A DNA stretch of 61,714 bases from contig JAFIFV010000085.1 of assembly GCA_020831845.1 (NCBI GenBank), positions 1 to 61,714 on the forward strand. The letters run 5' to 3'. The translations under genes and the position numbers were made by a program. Source of the stretch: Ectothiorhodospiraceae bacterium. Its GTDB lineage: Bacteria; Pseudomonadota; Gammaproteobacteria; Nitrococcales; Aquisalimonadaceae. The notes below the pieces were generated by a model. That model saw nothing but the letters and a program-made list of their open reading frames with translations, was not told where the DNA came from and searched no databases. Positions 33,336 through 41,941 of the stretch are shown one piece after another (position 1 is the stretch's first letter; every line of letters begins with the position of its first letter).

Positions 33336-35480
33336 ATGACACCGACAAACGCCAGGGACGGAAGCGTGCTGGAACTGATTCACCTGCTACTGCTGTTAAT
33401 CATCGTCGGATCCGTTCTCCTGGCTCTGCTACGCGTGATGGTCGGGCGACGGAGCCTGCGCCTGGCCCTGGCCGGCTTCCGCCGTCGCTCCACGCCGGTT
33501 CGTACCCTGAGGGACGACGAATTCCAGGCGCTCGAACCGTTGCTTGTCGATCCGTACAAGCCCTCCAAGCGCCTGACGCTGCTTGGCCGCAATGTCCATG
33601 AACTATCCGGGGAATACGCGCTCAGCATTATCGGCTCCCGGGACAACTACGCGCTGCAGCACGTGATCGGCGGTGTCGAGGTCATCCTGCCCTTTGATGC
33701 CGAGGGTTTCCTCGCCACGGGTCACAATCGGGCCCAGGTGGTGCTGACCCGCCGCTATGCGGTCATCATTCGCCTGAACAGTGATTTCGATCTGCTCCAG
33801 GCCCGCGAGCGCGACCTGCGAAGGCAACAGCTGGAAGACGACTGGACCAGCGGCAGGCGAGGCGCCCTGAAGCACGTCGACCCGGTTGCGGAGGGCGCTG
33901 CGCGCCTGCTCGACGTTCCGGGAGCGGACACGCAAATCGATGGCCAGGTGACCGTCCTCGGCCAGCGGGACGAGACAGCAGCGGAAGTCTCGGCGCGCAT
34001 GGGTGGCGGCTTGGGGCTGTTGTCAGGCCTGTTATGGGTGCTCGCGTTCATCTGCCTGGCCATCGCCGCCAGCGTCGAACCAGTTTCCTCTACATCCCGG
34101 CTGGTATGGCTCGCCACCGCGGCTCTCCTCGCCGCCATGGGCATCCGGTCCTTCTGGCGAAAGCGCCCACTGGGCAGGCCCGGAAAAGTGAACAGGGTCA
34201 GGGGAGAACTGAATCCTGCCGTGCACGAGAGCCGGGCGAATGAACCACACTCACCACCTGAAGTGCTTCTGGGGAACCGGTTGCTGCTTGAGGCTCCGCG
34301 ACGATGGCAGCCTTGGCTGCAGGAACTGCGGGGGCAGCAGGTGAACGCCGAGATAAGGGTCGATGACGACTCCATCGTCAGCCTGGGGCGGACGCTCTCT
34401 ATCGATCAGGAAACACGGCAGTTCCCACCCGTGTACTGGGGCCGCCATGTCACCCTCACCGTAATCGCTCTGCCCGCACTGTTGCTCGGCCTGTTCATCT
34501 CTCCGGGTCCGACTCAGGATCTGCGTGACGCCCGCCAGCGAATAGCGATGAAGGAACTGCATTTTTCCTCACCCCTGGCCCTGCTCCAGGCAGCCCCGGA
34601 ACCCGGGGCCGCGGTGCGCCTGGAAGGCCAGGCCCGGTGTTCGCTGATACGCACCACCGGCAGCCAGCAGCCCGAACGGCTGGACTGCCGGCAACTGTTC
34701 TGGGGTGATCCGGCACCATCCGTGGCCCTTGCCGAACCGGACGAAGCCACACTCGCGCTGTACACGGGAGAATTCCTGCGAACCGCCATGCTGCCCGGCA
34801 CCCGTTCCGAGTCACTGCTGGAACAGCCGACAGCGCGGTTCCGGATCAGCAATGCAGCCGAGGCGGAGGCGCTGGCAAGACGCGGCTGCGACAACGCGGA
34901 CGACGATGCGGTTGCCAGCGCCTGCGCAACGCTGAAGGCGGCCATGGCCGAGCATGGTATCGGCGCACTCGGAGAAGGCCAATCAGCGCCGGAGCTGGGT
35001 TCGAGGGAGGTATCGCGACTCCGTGCCCTGGGTCGGGCGCCCGCCCGATTGCGCATTGAAAGGATGGCCGAGCACGCCGCCGATACCATCATCTCCCATC
35101 AGCGCGGCGACGTGGTGCTAAGCGTTTCGGGAGCAAGCCGGGCCACGCTCCCGGATACCGGATCAACGGCCGGTGGCACCCTGCTGGAACGCTGGGAGTG
35201 GTTGCGCGATCTGGCTACCGGCCCGGAGCCCTCAGCGTTTGCGGTCACCGGCTTTGTCACAAGGCAGGCCCACGCGCCCGACGGCACACCGGAGATGCAT
35301 ATCGACGCAGCCCGGCAACTGAACGACCTCTGGGCTCCATTGCTGCGTTCGGCCTGGCTTGCCCTTGCATCCTGGCTTCTCCTACTGCATGGCAGTCTGG
35401 CCTTGATGAACGGTTGGCGACAGCGGGCACGCAATCGTGGGCTCGATGGCGTCCGGACCAGCCTTCGGCTGGCCCGGTGA
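33336..35480 (+). CDS. IgaA/UmoB-like inner-membrane protein
   Basis: A 714-residue protein with the topology of IgaA, the Enterobacterales repressor of the Rcs envelope-stress phosphorelay. Helix 1 is at about 12-35, helices 2-3 at about 226-270, helix 4 at about 370-388, a large periplasmic part, and helix 5 at about 675-700. The first cytoplasmic domain has RTLRDDEFQALEPLL and IGGVEVILPFD. The periplasmic part has four cysteines at 435, 451, 518 and 530, an arrangement like the conserved cysteines of IgaA. No rcs gene is in the window. The assignment rests on length, topology and these features. Confidence 0.75.
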   Translation: MTPTNARDGSVLELIHLLLLLIIVGSVLLALLRVMVGRRSLRLALAGFRRRSTPVRTLRDDEFQALEPLLVDPYKPSKRLTLLGRNVHELSGEYALSIIGSRDNYALQHVIGGVEVILPFDAEGFLATGHNRAQVVLTRRYAVIIRLNSDFDLLQARERDLRRQQLEDDWTSGRRGALKHVDPVAEGAARLLDVPGADTQIDGQVTVLGQRDETAAEVSARMGGGLGLLSGLLWVLAFICLAIAASVEPVSSTSRLVWLATAALLAAMGIRSFWRKRPLGRPGKVNRVRGELNPAVHESRANEPHSPPEVLLGNRLLLEAPRRWQPWLQELRGQQVNAEIRVDDDSIVSLGRTLSIDQETRQFPPVYWGRHVTLTVIALPALLLGLFISPGPTQDLRDARQRIAMKELHFSSPLALLQAAPEPGAAVRLEGQARCSLIRTTGSQQPERLDCRQLFWGDPAPSVALAEPDEATLALYTGEFLRTAMLPGTRSESLLEQPTARFRISNAAEAEALARRGCDNADDDAVASACATLKAAMAEHGIGALGEGQSAPELGSREVSRLRALGRAPARLRIERMAEHAADTIISHQRGDVVLSVSGASRATLPDTGSTAGGTLLERWEWLRDLATGPEPSAFAVTGFVTRQAHAPDGTPEMHIDAARQLNDLWAPLLRSAWLALASWLLLLHGSLALMNGWRQRARNRGLDGVRTSLRLAR

Positions 35481-35651
35481 GACGCTGACAGATCCCCTGG
35501 AAGAACCGGGACATCCACGATCACGTGCAGCCCCTACCCCTTTACGGGTATTGGCCATCCCCATGCGACAAGGCACAATGCCAGTAAACGATCCAGAGAA
35601 GCGGCAGAAGCAACGCGCTCCCGCCAGCGACACGCACTCCAGGAATCTCCG

Positions 35652-36248
35652 ATGAGCCACCCGTTGTCAGATGTTCAACGGCCTCGCCCCTACCAGTACC
35701 TCTGGCCGGGAACCGCCCGCTGCCCCTTGCTGGGTTTCGCTGCCTGGAGCGGCACCGGCAAGACCACACTGCTGAGCCATGTCATTCCCCTGCTACGTGC
35801 CCGGGGGCTGCGGATCGGGCTGATCAAGCATGCCCACCACGAGGTGGAAGTGGACCAGCCCGGCAAGGACAGCCACCGTCTGCGCAAGGCCGGCGCAGAA
35901 CAGGTGCTGTTGACCACCAGCCGCCGCTGGGCGCTGATGACCGAGCGCCGGGAAGAAAGCGAACCCGAACTTGCAGAAGAGCTGACGCGGCTGAATCAGG
36001 AGGAGTTGGATCTGGTACTGGTGGAAGGCTTCCGCGACCAGCGCTTCCCGAAGATCGAATTGCTGCGGCAAACCGCCAAATCCGACAGGCGGCCGATGTA
36101 TCTCACGGACAATGCCATCATTGCGCTGGCCACGGATGGAACGGATCCCGCCCCCACGACTTCCTTGCCGGTATTGAACCTCAACGACCCGCCCGGAATC
36201 GCTGATTTCATACTCCACCAGGTACTTGCGCGCACCGAAACCTCATGA
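35652..36248 (+). CDS. mobB: Molybdopterin-guanine dinucleotide biosynthesis adaptor MobB
   Basis: MobB is a P-loop GTPase that assists MobA in making the MGD form of the molybdenum cofactor, needed by NarG. The 198-residue product has Walker A GTGKT at 34-38 (AWSGTGKTTL), then GLRIGLIKHAHHEVEVDQPG and KDSHRLRKAGA, and the Walker B-like LDLVLVEGFRDQRFPKIEL, all diagnostic. An AGGAAT precedes the ATG. The stop overlaps the start of the Crp/Fnr regulator by 4 bp, tying cofactor synthesis to that regulator. The 171 bp upstream, after the IgaA-like gene, show nothing notable. Confidence 0.93.
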   Translation: MSHPLSDVQRPRPYQYLWPGTARCPLLGFAAWSGTGKTTLLSHVIPLLRARGLRIGLIKHAHHEVEVDQPGKDSHRLRKAGAEQVLLTTSRRWALMTERREESEPELAEELTRLNQEELDLVLVEGFRDQRFPKIELLRQTAKSDRRPMYLTDNAIIALATDGTDPAPTTSLPVLNLNDPPGIADFILHQVLARTETS

Positions 36249-36934
36249 TTTCCCGCTCCCTCCTCCAGACCACGCCACTGCTGGCAGTGCTTCCCGCTGA
36301 AGCCTGCTCAACCATCGCCGAGCGCAGCAGGCTGCAATCACTGGCCAGCGGGGAGGTACTGTTCCACCAGGGAGACGCCGCGGGCCGCTTCTACATCGTG
36401 CTTAGCGGAATGATGAAGCTGTTCCGCACCAACCCCAACGGCCAGGAAAAGGTGGTTCATCTGACCGGGCCCGGCGAGACGTTCGCGGAGGCGGTGATGT
36501 TCATGGAGGTCAATGCCTACCCGGTGACGGCACAGGCCACGACCGCCACCGAGTTGGTGAGCATTCCCAGTGACGCCTACCGGGAGGCACTGCGCGCCAG
36601 CCCAGAGGCCTGCTTCCGCCTGCTTGCCGATCTGAGCACGCGTCTGCACGGCCGGCTCCGCGACATCGACCAGCTCACGTTGCAACAGGCCACCCCCCGC
36701 GTCATCTACTACCTGCTGTCCCAGATCCCCCCTGATTCAACCGAACCGGCCAGCATCGCGCTGAAAGCGCCGAAGCAGGTGCTGGCGTCCCGATTGTCCG
36801 TGACCCCGGAAACGCTCTCGCGCATTCTCCACGGGCTGGCGGACAGCGGCCTGATCAGCGTCAAGGGCCGCCGAATCGAACTGCCGGACCCGGCCAGACT
36901 GCGGGAGCAGCTGGGAGAACACATGATAAATTAG
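36245..36934 (+). CDS. Crp/Fnr-family regulator, Dnr type
   Basis: A 229-residue regulator with a cNMP-like sensor barrel (about 15-125: GEVLFHQGDAAGRFYIVLSG, VVHLTGPGETF), a dimer helix (120-150), and a winged helix-turn-helix at about 165-215. The recognition helix contains E189, S192 and R193 (ETLSR), the residues that in FNR read TTGA half-sites. The only cysteines are C21 and C123, so no FNR-type [4Fe-4S] cluster can form. That places it with Dnr/NnrR-like heme or NO sensors. It is a likely reader of the TTGAC-N4-ATCAA boxes before narK and ubiU. Confidence 0.88.
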   Translation: MISRSLLQTTPLLAVLPAEACSTIAERSRLQSLASGEVLFHQGDAAGRFYIVLSGMMKLFRTNPNGQEKVVHLTGPGETFAEAVMFMEVNAYPVTAQATTATELVSIPSDAYREALRASPEACFRLLADLSTRLHGRLRDIDQLTLQQATPRVIYYLLSQIPPDSTEPASIALKAPKQVLASRLSVTPETLSRILHGLADSGLISVKGRRIELPDPARLREQLGEHMIN

Positions 36935-36995
36935 TTTATAAATTTAGCTTATTTTGCTGAAAATCATGCAATAAATTTCCAATTCACTCCTCCCC

Positions 36996-37009
36996 TTGAC
37001 GCATATCAA
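36996..37009 (+). promoter_or_regulatory. FNR/Dnr-type box upstream of ubiU
   Basis: TTGACGCATATCAA, one mismatch from TTGAT-N4-ATCAA, lies within a longer palindrome CCTTGA-N6-TCAAGG. It is 56 bp upstream of the ubiU ATG and downstream of the Dnr-type gene. Unlike the two narK promoters, I see no good -10 at the class II position, so the exact start is open. Confidence 0.75.
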
Positions 37010-37064
37010 GGTCAGACCGGCTACCACGACACACACTGGGCGGGCCTGACACAGGGGAGCACGC

Positions 37065-38063
37065 ATGGAACTGGTTTGCCCGGCCGGCAGCCTGCCGGCC
37101 CTGCGCGCGGCGGTGGACGCCGGAGCCGACACCATCTACACCGGACTGAAAAACGCCACCAATGCGCGGCATTTCTCCGGCCTGAACTTCACTCCGGAAC
37201 GGCTGGCAGAAGGCATCACCTACGCTCACACGCGCGGACGCCGCGTGCTGATGGCCATCAACACCTATGGTCAGGAGAACGGCTGGGCGCAGTGGGCCGC
37301 CGCGGTGGACCAGGCCGGTGAACTGGGCGTCGACGGCGTAATCCTGGCGGACCCTGGACTCCTGGCCTATGCGGCCGAGCGACACCCGGACCTGCCCCGC
37401 CATCTCTCCGTTCAGGCCTCCGCCACCAGTCCCGAAGCGCTGGCATTCTACCAACAGCACTTCGGCGTGCGGCGGGCGGTGCTGCCCCGCGTGTTGTCAC
37501 TGGCCCAGGTAACGCGTCTGGCCGAAGAAACCGGACTGGAGTTGGAGGTATTCGGCTTCGGGTCGCTGTGCATCATGGCGGAGGGGCGCTGCCTGCTTTC
37601 GTCCTACGCCACGGGGGAATCGCCCAATACCGTGGGTGCCTGCTCGCCCGCCGCGCACGTGCGCTGGCAGGAACTACCGGACGGGGGCATGGAGACGCGG
37701 CTGAACGGGGTACTGATCGACCGGTTCTCCGCCGGCGAGGCTGCGGGTTACCCAACGCTCTGCAAGGGCCGCTTCCAGGTCAACGACCGCATGGGCCACA
37801 TCCTGGAGGAGCCTACAAGCCTGAACACACTCGAACTCCTCCCCGAACTGCGGGCCGCCGGCATACACGCCATCAAGCTGGAGGGCCGCCAGCGCAGCCC
37901 TGCCTACGTGGAACAGATCACAACCGTGTGGCGGGCAGCCATAGACGCGTGTACCGCTCATGACGACCACTTTGTCATCCGGAAATCATGGCAGGACGCG
38001 CTCGCGCGGTTATCCGAAGGCACCCAGACAACGCTCGGCGCCTATCACCGGCCATGGCAATGA
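37065..38063 (+). CDS. ubiU: O2-independent ubiquinone hydroxylation protein UbiU
   Basis: UbiU and UbiV form a heterodimer with two [4Fe-4S] clusters that hydroxylates ubiquinone precursors without oxygen, allowing quinone synthesis during denitrification. The 332-residue U32-family product begins MELVCPAGSLPALRAAVDAG. Four cysteines, 169 (LCIMAEGRC), 176, 193 (GACSPA) and 233 (TLCKGRF), fit the cluster pattern of E. coli UbiU. The catalytic-looking DEGRQR-type segment reads IKLEGRQRSPAYV. An FNR-type box lies upstream. It overlaps the region before ubiV closely. Confidence 0.95.
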   Translation: MELVCPAGSLPALRAAVDAGADTIYTGLKNATNARHFSGLNFTPERLAEGITYAHTRGRRVLMAINTYGQENGWAQWAAAVDQAGELGVDGVILADPGLLAYAAERHPDLPRHLSVQASATSPEALAFYQQHFGVRRAVLPRVLSLAQVTRLAEETGLELEVFGFGSLCIMAEGRCLLSSYATGESPNTVGACSPAAHVRWQELPDGGMETRLNGVLIDRFSAGEAAGYPTLCKGRFQVNDRMGHILEEPTSLNTLELLPELRAAGIHAIKLEGRQRSPAYVEQITTVWRAAIDACTAHDDHFVIRKSWQDALARLSEGTQTTLGAYHRPWQ

Positions 38064-38077
38064 CAAGGGAGTTTCGC

Positions 38078-38995
38078 ATGGATAGACAACCGCCCCGACT
38101 GTCCCTGGGCCCCATCCCCTACTTCTGGCCACGCACGCGGGTCGAGCAGTTCTACCGCAACATCGCCGATGCTCCGGTGGATATTGTCTACCTGGGCGAG
38201 ACAGTCTGCGCAAAACGCCGCGAGCTGAGGCCGGAGGACTGGGTAACGCTGGGAAGGGAACTGGCTGATGCCGGCAAGCAGGTGGTGCTGTCCACGCTGA
38301 CTCTGATCGAAGCGCGCTCCGAAATGGGGGTGGTGAAACGTCTCTGCAACAACGATGAATTCCTGGTGGAGGCCAACGACGTCGCGGCAATCCACCTGCT
38401 GGCTGAGCGCAAACTGCCTTTCATCGCCGGACTGGCTATCAACATCTACAACGCCACGGCATTGAAATGGTATGCCCGCCTTGGCCTCCAGCGCTGGGTG
38501 ATGCCGGTGGAACTGAGCGGCAGCGCGTTGCGCAGCATCCTGGACCAGGCCAGGCTGCCTGGCCTTGAGACCGAGGTGCTCGCCTACGGCCGCATGCCGC
38601 TGGCGTGGTCCGCCCGATGCTTCACCGCCCGCTACCACAACCTGCCGAAGGATCGCTGCGAGCTGCGTTGCCTGCAGAACCCCGACGGCCTCCCCGTGCA
38701 CACCCGGGAAGGCAAGCGCTTCCTGACTCTCAACGGCATCCAGACCCAGTCCGGCCTGCCGTGCAACCTGCTCCCCGCCTGGCAAGAACTCAGCAGCGCC
38801 GGTGTCGACATTCTGCGTATCAGTCCGCAGTCGGAGGGAACGGAGGCGTTGATCACGGAAACCAGCAATGCCCTGGCATCAGGCTCCTCTGCATCGGCAA
38901 TCGCGATCGGCGGGCAGACGGAAACCTGCAACGGCTACTGGTTCGAACGTCCGGGCATGGATCACAGGCCTTTCGATGCACAGGCAAATGGATGA
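38078..38995 (+). CDS. ubiV: O2-independent ubiquinone hydroxylation protein UbiV
   Basis: This is the partner of UbiU, a U32-family protein of 305 residues. Cysteines 44 (GETVC), 181 (ARCFTAR), 194 and 198 (DRCELRC) match the four-Cys [4Fe-4S] pattern of UbiV. The N-terminus LSLGPIPYFWPRTRVEQFY is typical. I use the ATG at 38078 with AGGGAG seven bases upstream; an ATG at 38060 overlapping the ubiU stop is the alternative. It overlaps the start of ubiT. Confidence 0.95.
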   Translation: MDRQPPRLSLGPIPYFWPRTRVEQFYRNIADAPVDIVYLGETVCAKRRELRPEDWVTLGRELADAGKQVVLSTLTLIEARSEMGVVKRLCNNDEFLVEANDVAAIHLLAERKLPFIAGLAINIYNATALKWYARLGLQRWVMPVELSGSALRSILDQARLPGLETEVLAYGRMPLAWSARCFTARYHNLPKDRCELRCLQNPDGLPVHTREGKRFLTLNGIQTQSGLPCNLLPAWQELSSAGVDILRISPQSEGTEALITETSNALASGSSASAIAIGGQTETCNGYWFERPGMDHRPFDAQANG

Positions 38996-39464
38996 CCCGA
39001 TAAAGGCCCTGATGCGGCCACTCACCCCCACCCTGCTATTGCAGCCCCTGCAACTGGTGCCACAACCACTGTTGGAGGCCACGGTGGCGCGGGTCGCCCA
39101 GCGGGTACTCGCGGAACCGCTGGAGGACGATGCGCTGGCACTGCTGGCCGGCCGCATCATGGAGGTGGTGGTATCCAATCCGGCTTTCCGACTACGCTTC
39201 ACCCTGGCAGGGGACCGGCTTCGAAGCGCCGGCCCCGGCCCGGCCGACGTGACCATCTCCGGCACCGCGGACGACTTCATCCTGCTGGCCGCCCGACGTG
39301 TCGATCCCGATACACTGTTCTTCCAGCGCCGGCTCAGGCTTTCCGGCGACACCGAACTGGGGCTGACAGTCAAGAATGTACTGGATTCCGTCGCACCGGC
39401 CGAGCTGCCCGTGCCGCTGAAGCGCGTGCTCGCCCTGCTTGCCGATCGCCTGCATTCGACCTGA
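38988..39464 (+). CDS. ubiT: Anaerobic ubiquinone biosynthesis accessory factor UbiT (SCP2 domain)
   Basis: UbiT is the anaerobic counterpart of UbiJ: an SCP2-type lipid carrier that presents ubiquinone intermediates. The 158-residue protein has LLAGRIMEVVVSNPAFRLRF, the SCP2 strand ADVTISGTADDFILLAARR and VDPDTLFFQRRLRLSGDTEL, then a C-terminal amphipathic helix. ATG 38988 is used; 38976 is an alternative. It overlaps ubiV by 8 bp, completing a ubiU-ubiV-ubiT operon. Confidence 0.93.
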   Translation: MDDPIKALMRPLTPTLLLQPLQLVPQPLLEATVARVAQRVLAEPLEDDALALLAGRIMEVVVSNPAFRLRFTLAGDRLRSAGPGPADVTISGTADDFILLAARRVDPDTLFFQRRLRLSGDTELGLTVKNVLDSVAPAELPVPLKRVLALLADRLHST

Positions 39465-39533
39465 CAACAGCGCTCACGGATTCGATCTGTTGCAGGAAAC
39501 CCGCTTTCATCCGTGGCTGAATGCAGCGCTTGC

Positions 39534-40341
39534 TCACAGATGATTGCGCTGCGGAAGTTCCTGCAAGCGGGCGTCCAGTTCCCGCCACAGATCTCTACAG
39601 GCAGCCGCTGCCGGGGCGCGAACGTGGCCACCGGCGCCCGCGCGACCCCCATCTGCTCCGCGTGGCTCGCGTAAGGCACCCAGGCGCCAAGCTGGCGTTT
39701 CAGCTCGTGGCCCTCGCCATTCACCCAATGCCGATGCAGGGCGCGGCGACGGTCCACCATCGAAAGGAACGGTGCCAGCGCTTCCGGGGTAACCCCTCCT
39801 CCTTGAAATGCTCGCGTAGCTGCTCCCAGGCCCGGAACGACAGCGGAGAAGGAATTGTCGGCACCGCAAGCAGATCGGAAACCCGGAGAATGTTGTCGGA
39901 GAGGCGCGAGAAATTCGGCGGGCAATCGAGCACCAGCAACGCGTACTGCTCGGCAAACGGCCGCACCAGGTCGGCCAGGGCATCCGGTTTGCCCCCGGCC
40001 TGTTCGATGAGCAGATCCATATGGCGGTAGCCCAGATCTCCCGGCAGCAGGTCCAGGTACTCCCATGCCGTCCGCCTGACTTCGGCCCCCACCGGGCGGC
40101 GGCCCTTGATCAGCTTTTTGGCGCTGCGCTGCAGACCGTCATCATGCTGGAGATACCAACTGGAAGCCGCCTGTGGATCAAAGTCCCAGAACAGCGTCGG
40201 GACGCCGCTACTCGCCGCCTCCCAGGCGACGTTGACGGCAGCGGCGGTCTTGCCGACGCCACCTTTCAGGTTGTAGAAGGCCAATACTCTCTCTGTTGTC
40301 CCGGCTTGGTTGGCCCGTCCTGTTCCCGGCAGACAAATCAC
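39534..40341 (-). pseudogene. ParA-family ATPase with two frameshifts
   Basis: A ParA/Soj-like ATPase split over three frames. The first frame has the deviant Walker A NLKGGVGKTAAAVNVAW, then FWDFDPQAASSWYL and LLVLDCPPNFS up to EHFKEEG near 39795. The reading then continues in a second frame as TPEALAPFLSMVDRRRALH...QLGAWVPYASHAEQMG, and in a third from about 39597 as RDLWRELDARLQELPQRNHL with a stop at 39534. Restoring one base at each break gives 269 residues. The first break is in a run of G, so sequencing error is possible. No parB or par site is adjacent. A GTG at 40341 or a TTG about 40300 could be the start. Confidence 0.8.
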
Positions 40342-40596
40342 TGATGCAACAAAACCGTCACGTTCAGCGTAGTTACAGTAAGGCCTGTGTGTTCTCGTGT
40401 CCGTTACAGTTTCATTACATTCTTATGACAAGGCGGATTCGCAACGCAGGTCGCACCAGCGCTGTTACCGGACGGCGTCATATGGTCATGCCTCGGGCGC
40501 TTCTGTATGGTTTTACGGGCAGCGCTCGGGCATGCTTTGAACGTGATGCCCTGGACAGTCAGATAACCACAACACGAGCAATCGGGAGTTTCTACC
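40342..40596. other. Divergent intergenic region, ParA-like gene to small membrane protein
   Basis: These 255 bp separate two divergent genes. The right half is less GC-rich (for example TTCATTACATTCTTATGAC near 40411) and probably holds promoters. No RNA gene or repeat was recognised. Confidence 0.4.
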
Positions 40597-40953
40597 ATGC
40601 AGCCAGCAATGCGCCGGGCCCGGCTCATCAGCTATCCGCTCATCCTCATGTTTCTTCTTGTCGGTTTTGCCTCCCAGACGGCAATGGCCGGAATTGTCGG
40701 CACGGACCGCGTCCTCAGCGAACAGTCCGCCGCTGCCGACCGCATGCAACTGGATGCGCTGCTGGAGCGGGAAGATGTTCAGCAGAAGTTGGTGGAGTAC
40801 GGCGTTTCTCCTGAAGAAGCTGCCGAGCGCGTGGCCGCACTCACCAACGAGGAGGCCATGGAACTGGCACAGCGCATGGACGACCTGCCCGCCGGCGGCA
40901 GCGCCGTGGTCATCCTGCTGGTGGTCATCCTTCTGCTGTTGCTGCTGCGATAA
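40597..40953 (+). CDS. PA2779-family small exported membrane protein
   Basis: A 118-residue protein with an N-terminal signal or first helix (ISYPLILMFLLVGFASQTAMAG), a helical middle (RMQLDALLEREDVQQKLVEYGVSPEEAAERVAAL), and a C-terminal hydrophobic helix (AVVILLVVILLLLLLR). This layout matches the PA2779 family, whose function is unknown. It precedes the PA2778-like gene by two bases, the same pairing as in Pseudomonas aeruginosa, so the two should act together at the cell envelope. Confidence 0.82.
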   Translation: MQPAMRRARLISYPLILMFLLVGFASQTAMAGIVGTDRVLSEQSAAADRMQLDALLEREDVQQKLVEYGVSPEEAAERVAALTNEEAMELAQRMDDLPAGGSAVVILLVVILLLLLLR

Positions 40954-40955
40954 CA

Positions 40956-41909
40956 GTGTGTGGGCGAACCTTCCCTGATCTTCGCTGGCTGGCAGCGGCA
41001 CTCTTGCCGCTGCTGCTGGCGGCCTGCGCCTCCGCTCCATTGCAGTATCAGCAATTGGAGGAAGACGAGCGGGTCAGCAGTTCCGGGAAGGTCGAACTCA
41101 CCGATGTACCGTTCTTCCCCCAGGAGGAGTATCACTGCGGCCCCGCCGCTCTCGCCACCGTCATGAACTGGCTGGGCGAGGAAGTCCACCCGGACGACCT
41201 GGCCCCCCGTGTCTACCTGAACAGCCGCCGCGGCAGCCTGCAGGCGGAGATGCTGGCCGCAACGCGCCGCCAGGGGCTGCTCCCCTATGTGCACGAACCT
41301 CGCTTCGCCACCATCATCGAGCAACTCGACGCCGGCCAGCCCGTGCTGATCCTGCAGAACCTGGCATTCGACCGCTTCCCGGTGTGGCACTACGCGGTGG
41401 CGGTGGGATATGACAGAGAAGCCGGAGAGGTGGTCCTGCGCTCCGGCACCACGGAACGCGAGGTGCTCTCTTTCCGCCGGTTCGAGAGAACCTGGCAGGG
41501 AGGCGACTACTGGGCCGTGACGGTGCATGAGCCACACGAACTTCCAGCGCATGCATCCGAGCACCGTTACTTGTCTGCCGCTGCCGGGCTGGAGCAGGTG
41601 GGGGAACTGGAAGCGGCCGGCCGCGCCTACCAGACCGCCAGCATCGCCTGGCCGGACAGCCTTGGCGCCTGGATAGGGCGCGGCAATGTCAGCTATCGCC
41701 TGGAGAACTACGCGGCAGCGGCTGCCCATTATCGCCGAGCACTGGAGCATCACCCGGACAACCCCGCGGCCCATCACAACCTGGCCTGGGCGCTGATCCG
41801 CAAAGGCCGGACTTACGAAGCCTGGCCCCACGCAACCCGCGCCTACCAGCTGTCCTCGGAAGCCGGAGACCACTACCGCAGCGCGCTGGAGCAGCTCCGC
41901 ACGCTCTGA
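40956..41909 (+). CDS. PA2778-family lipoprotein, C39-like cysteine peptidase with TPRs
   Basis: A 317-residue lipoprotein (LLPLLLAAC, Cys24) with a C39-type papain-fold domain: catalytic Cys61 in EEYHCGPAALATVM and His145 in FPVWHYAVAVGYD. From about residue 195 it has three TPR repeats (LGAWIGRGNVSYRLENYAAA, NPAAHHNLAWALIRKGRTYE). Such proteins are inferred peptidases of the periplasm; the substrate is unknown. The start is a GTG two bases after the stop of the PA2779-like gene. Confidence 0.85.
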   Translation: MCGRTFPDLRWLAAALLPLLLAACASAPLQYQQLEEDERVSSSGKVELTDVPFFPQEEYHCGPAALATVMNWLGEEVHPDDLAPRVYLNSRRGSLQAEMLAATRRQGLLPYVHEPRFATIIEQLDAGQPVLILQNLAFDRFPVWHYAVAVGYDREAGEVVLRSGTTEREVLSFRRFERTWQGGDYWAVTVHEPHELPAHASEHRYLSAAAGLEQVGELEAAGRAYQTASIAWPDSLGAWIGRGNVSYRLENYAAAAAHYRRALEHHPDNPAAHHNLAWALIRKGRTYEAWPHATRAYQLSSEAGDHYRSALEQLRTL

Positions 41910-41941
41910 CGTCCGACGCCAGGGAAGCGCTCCGATAGTCT

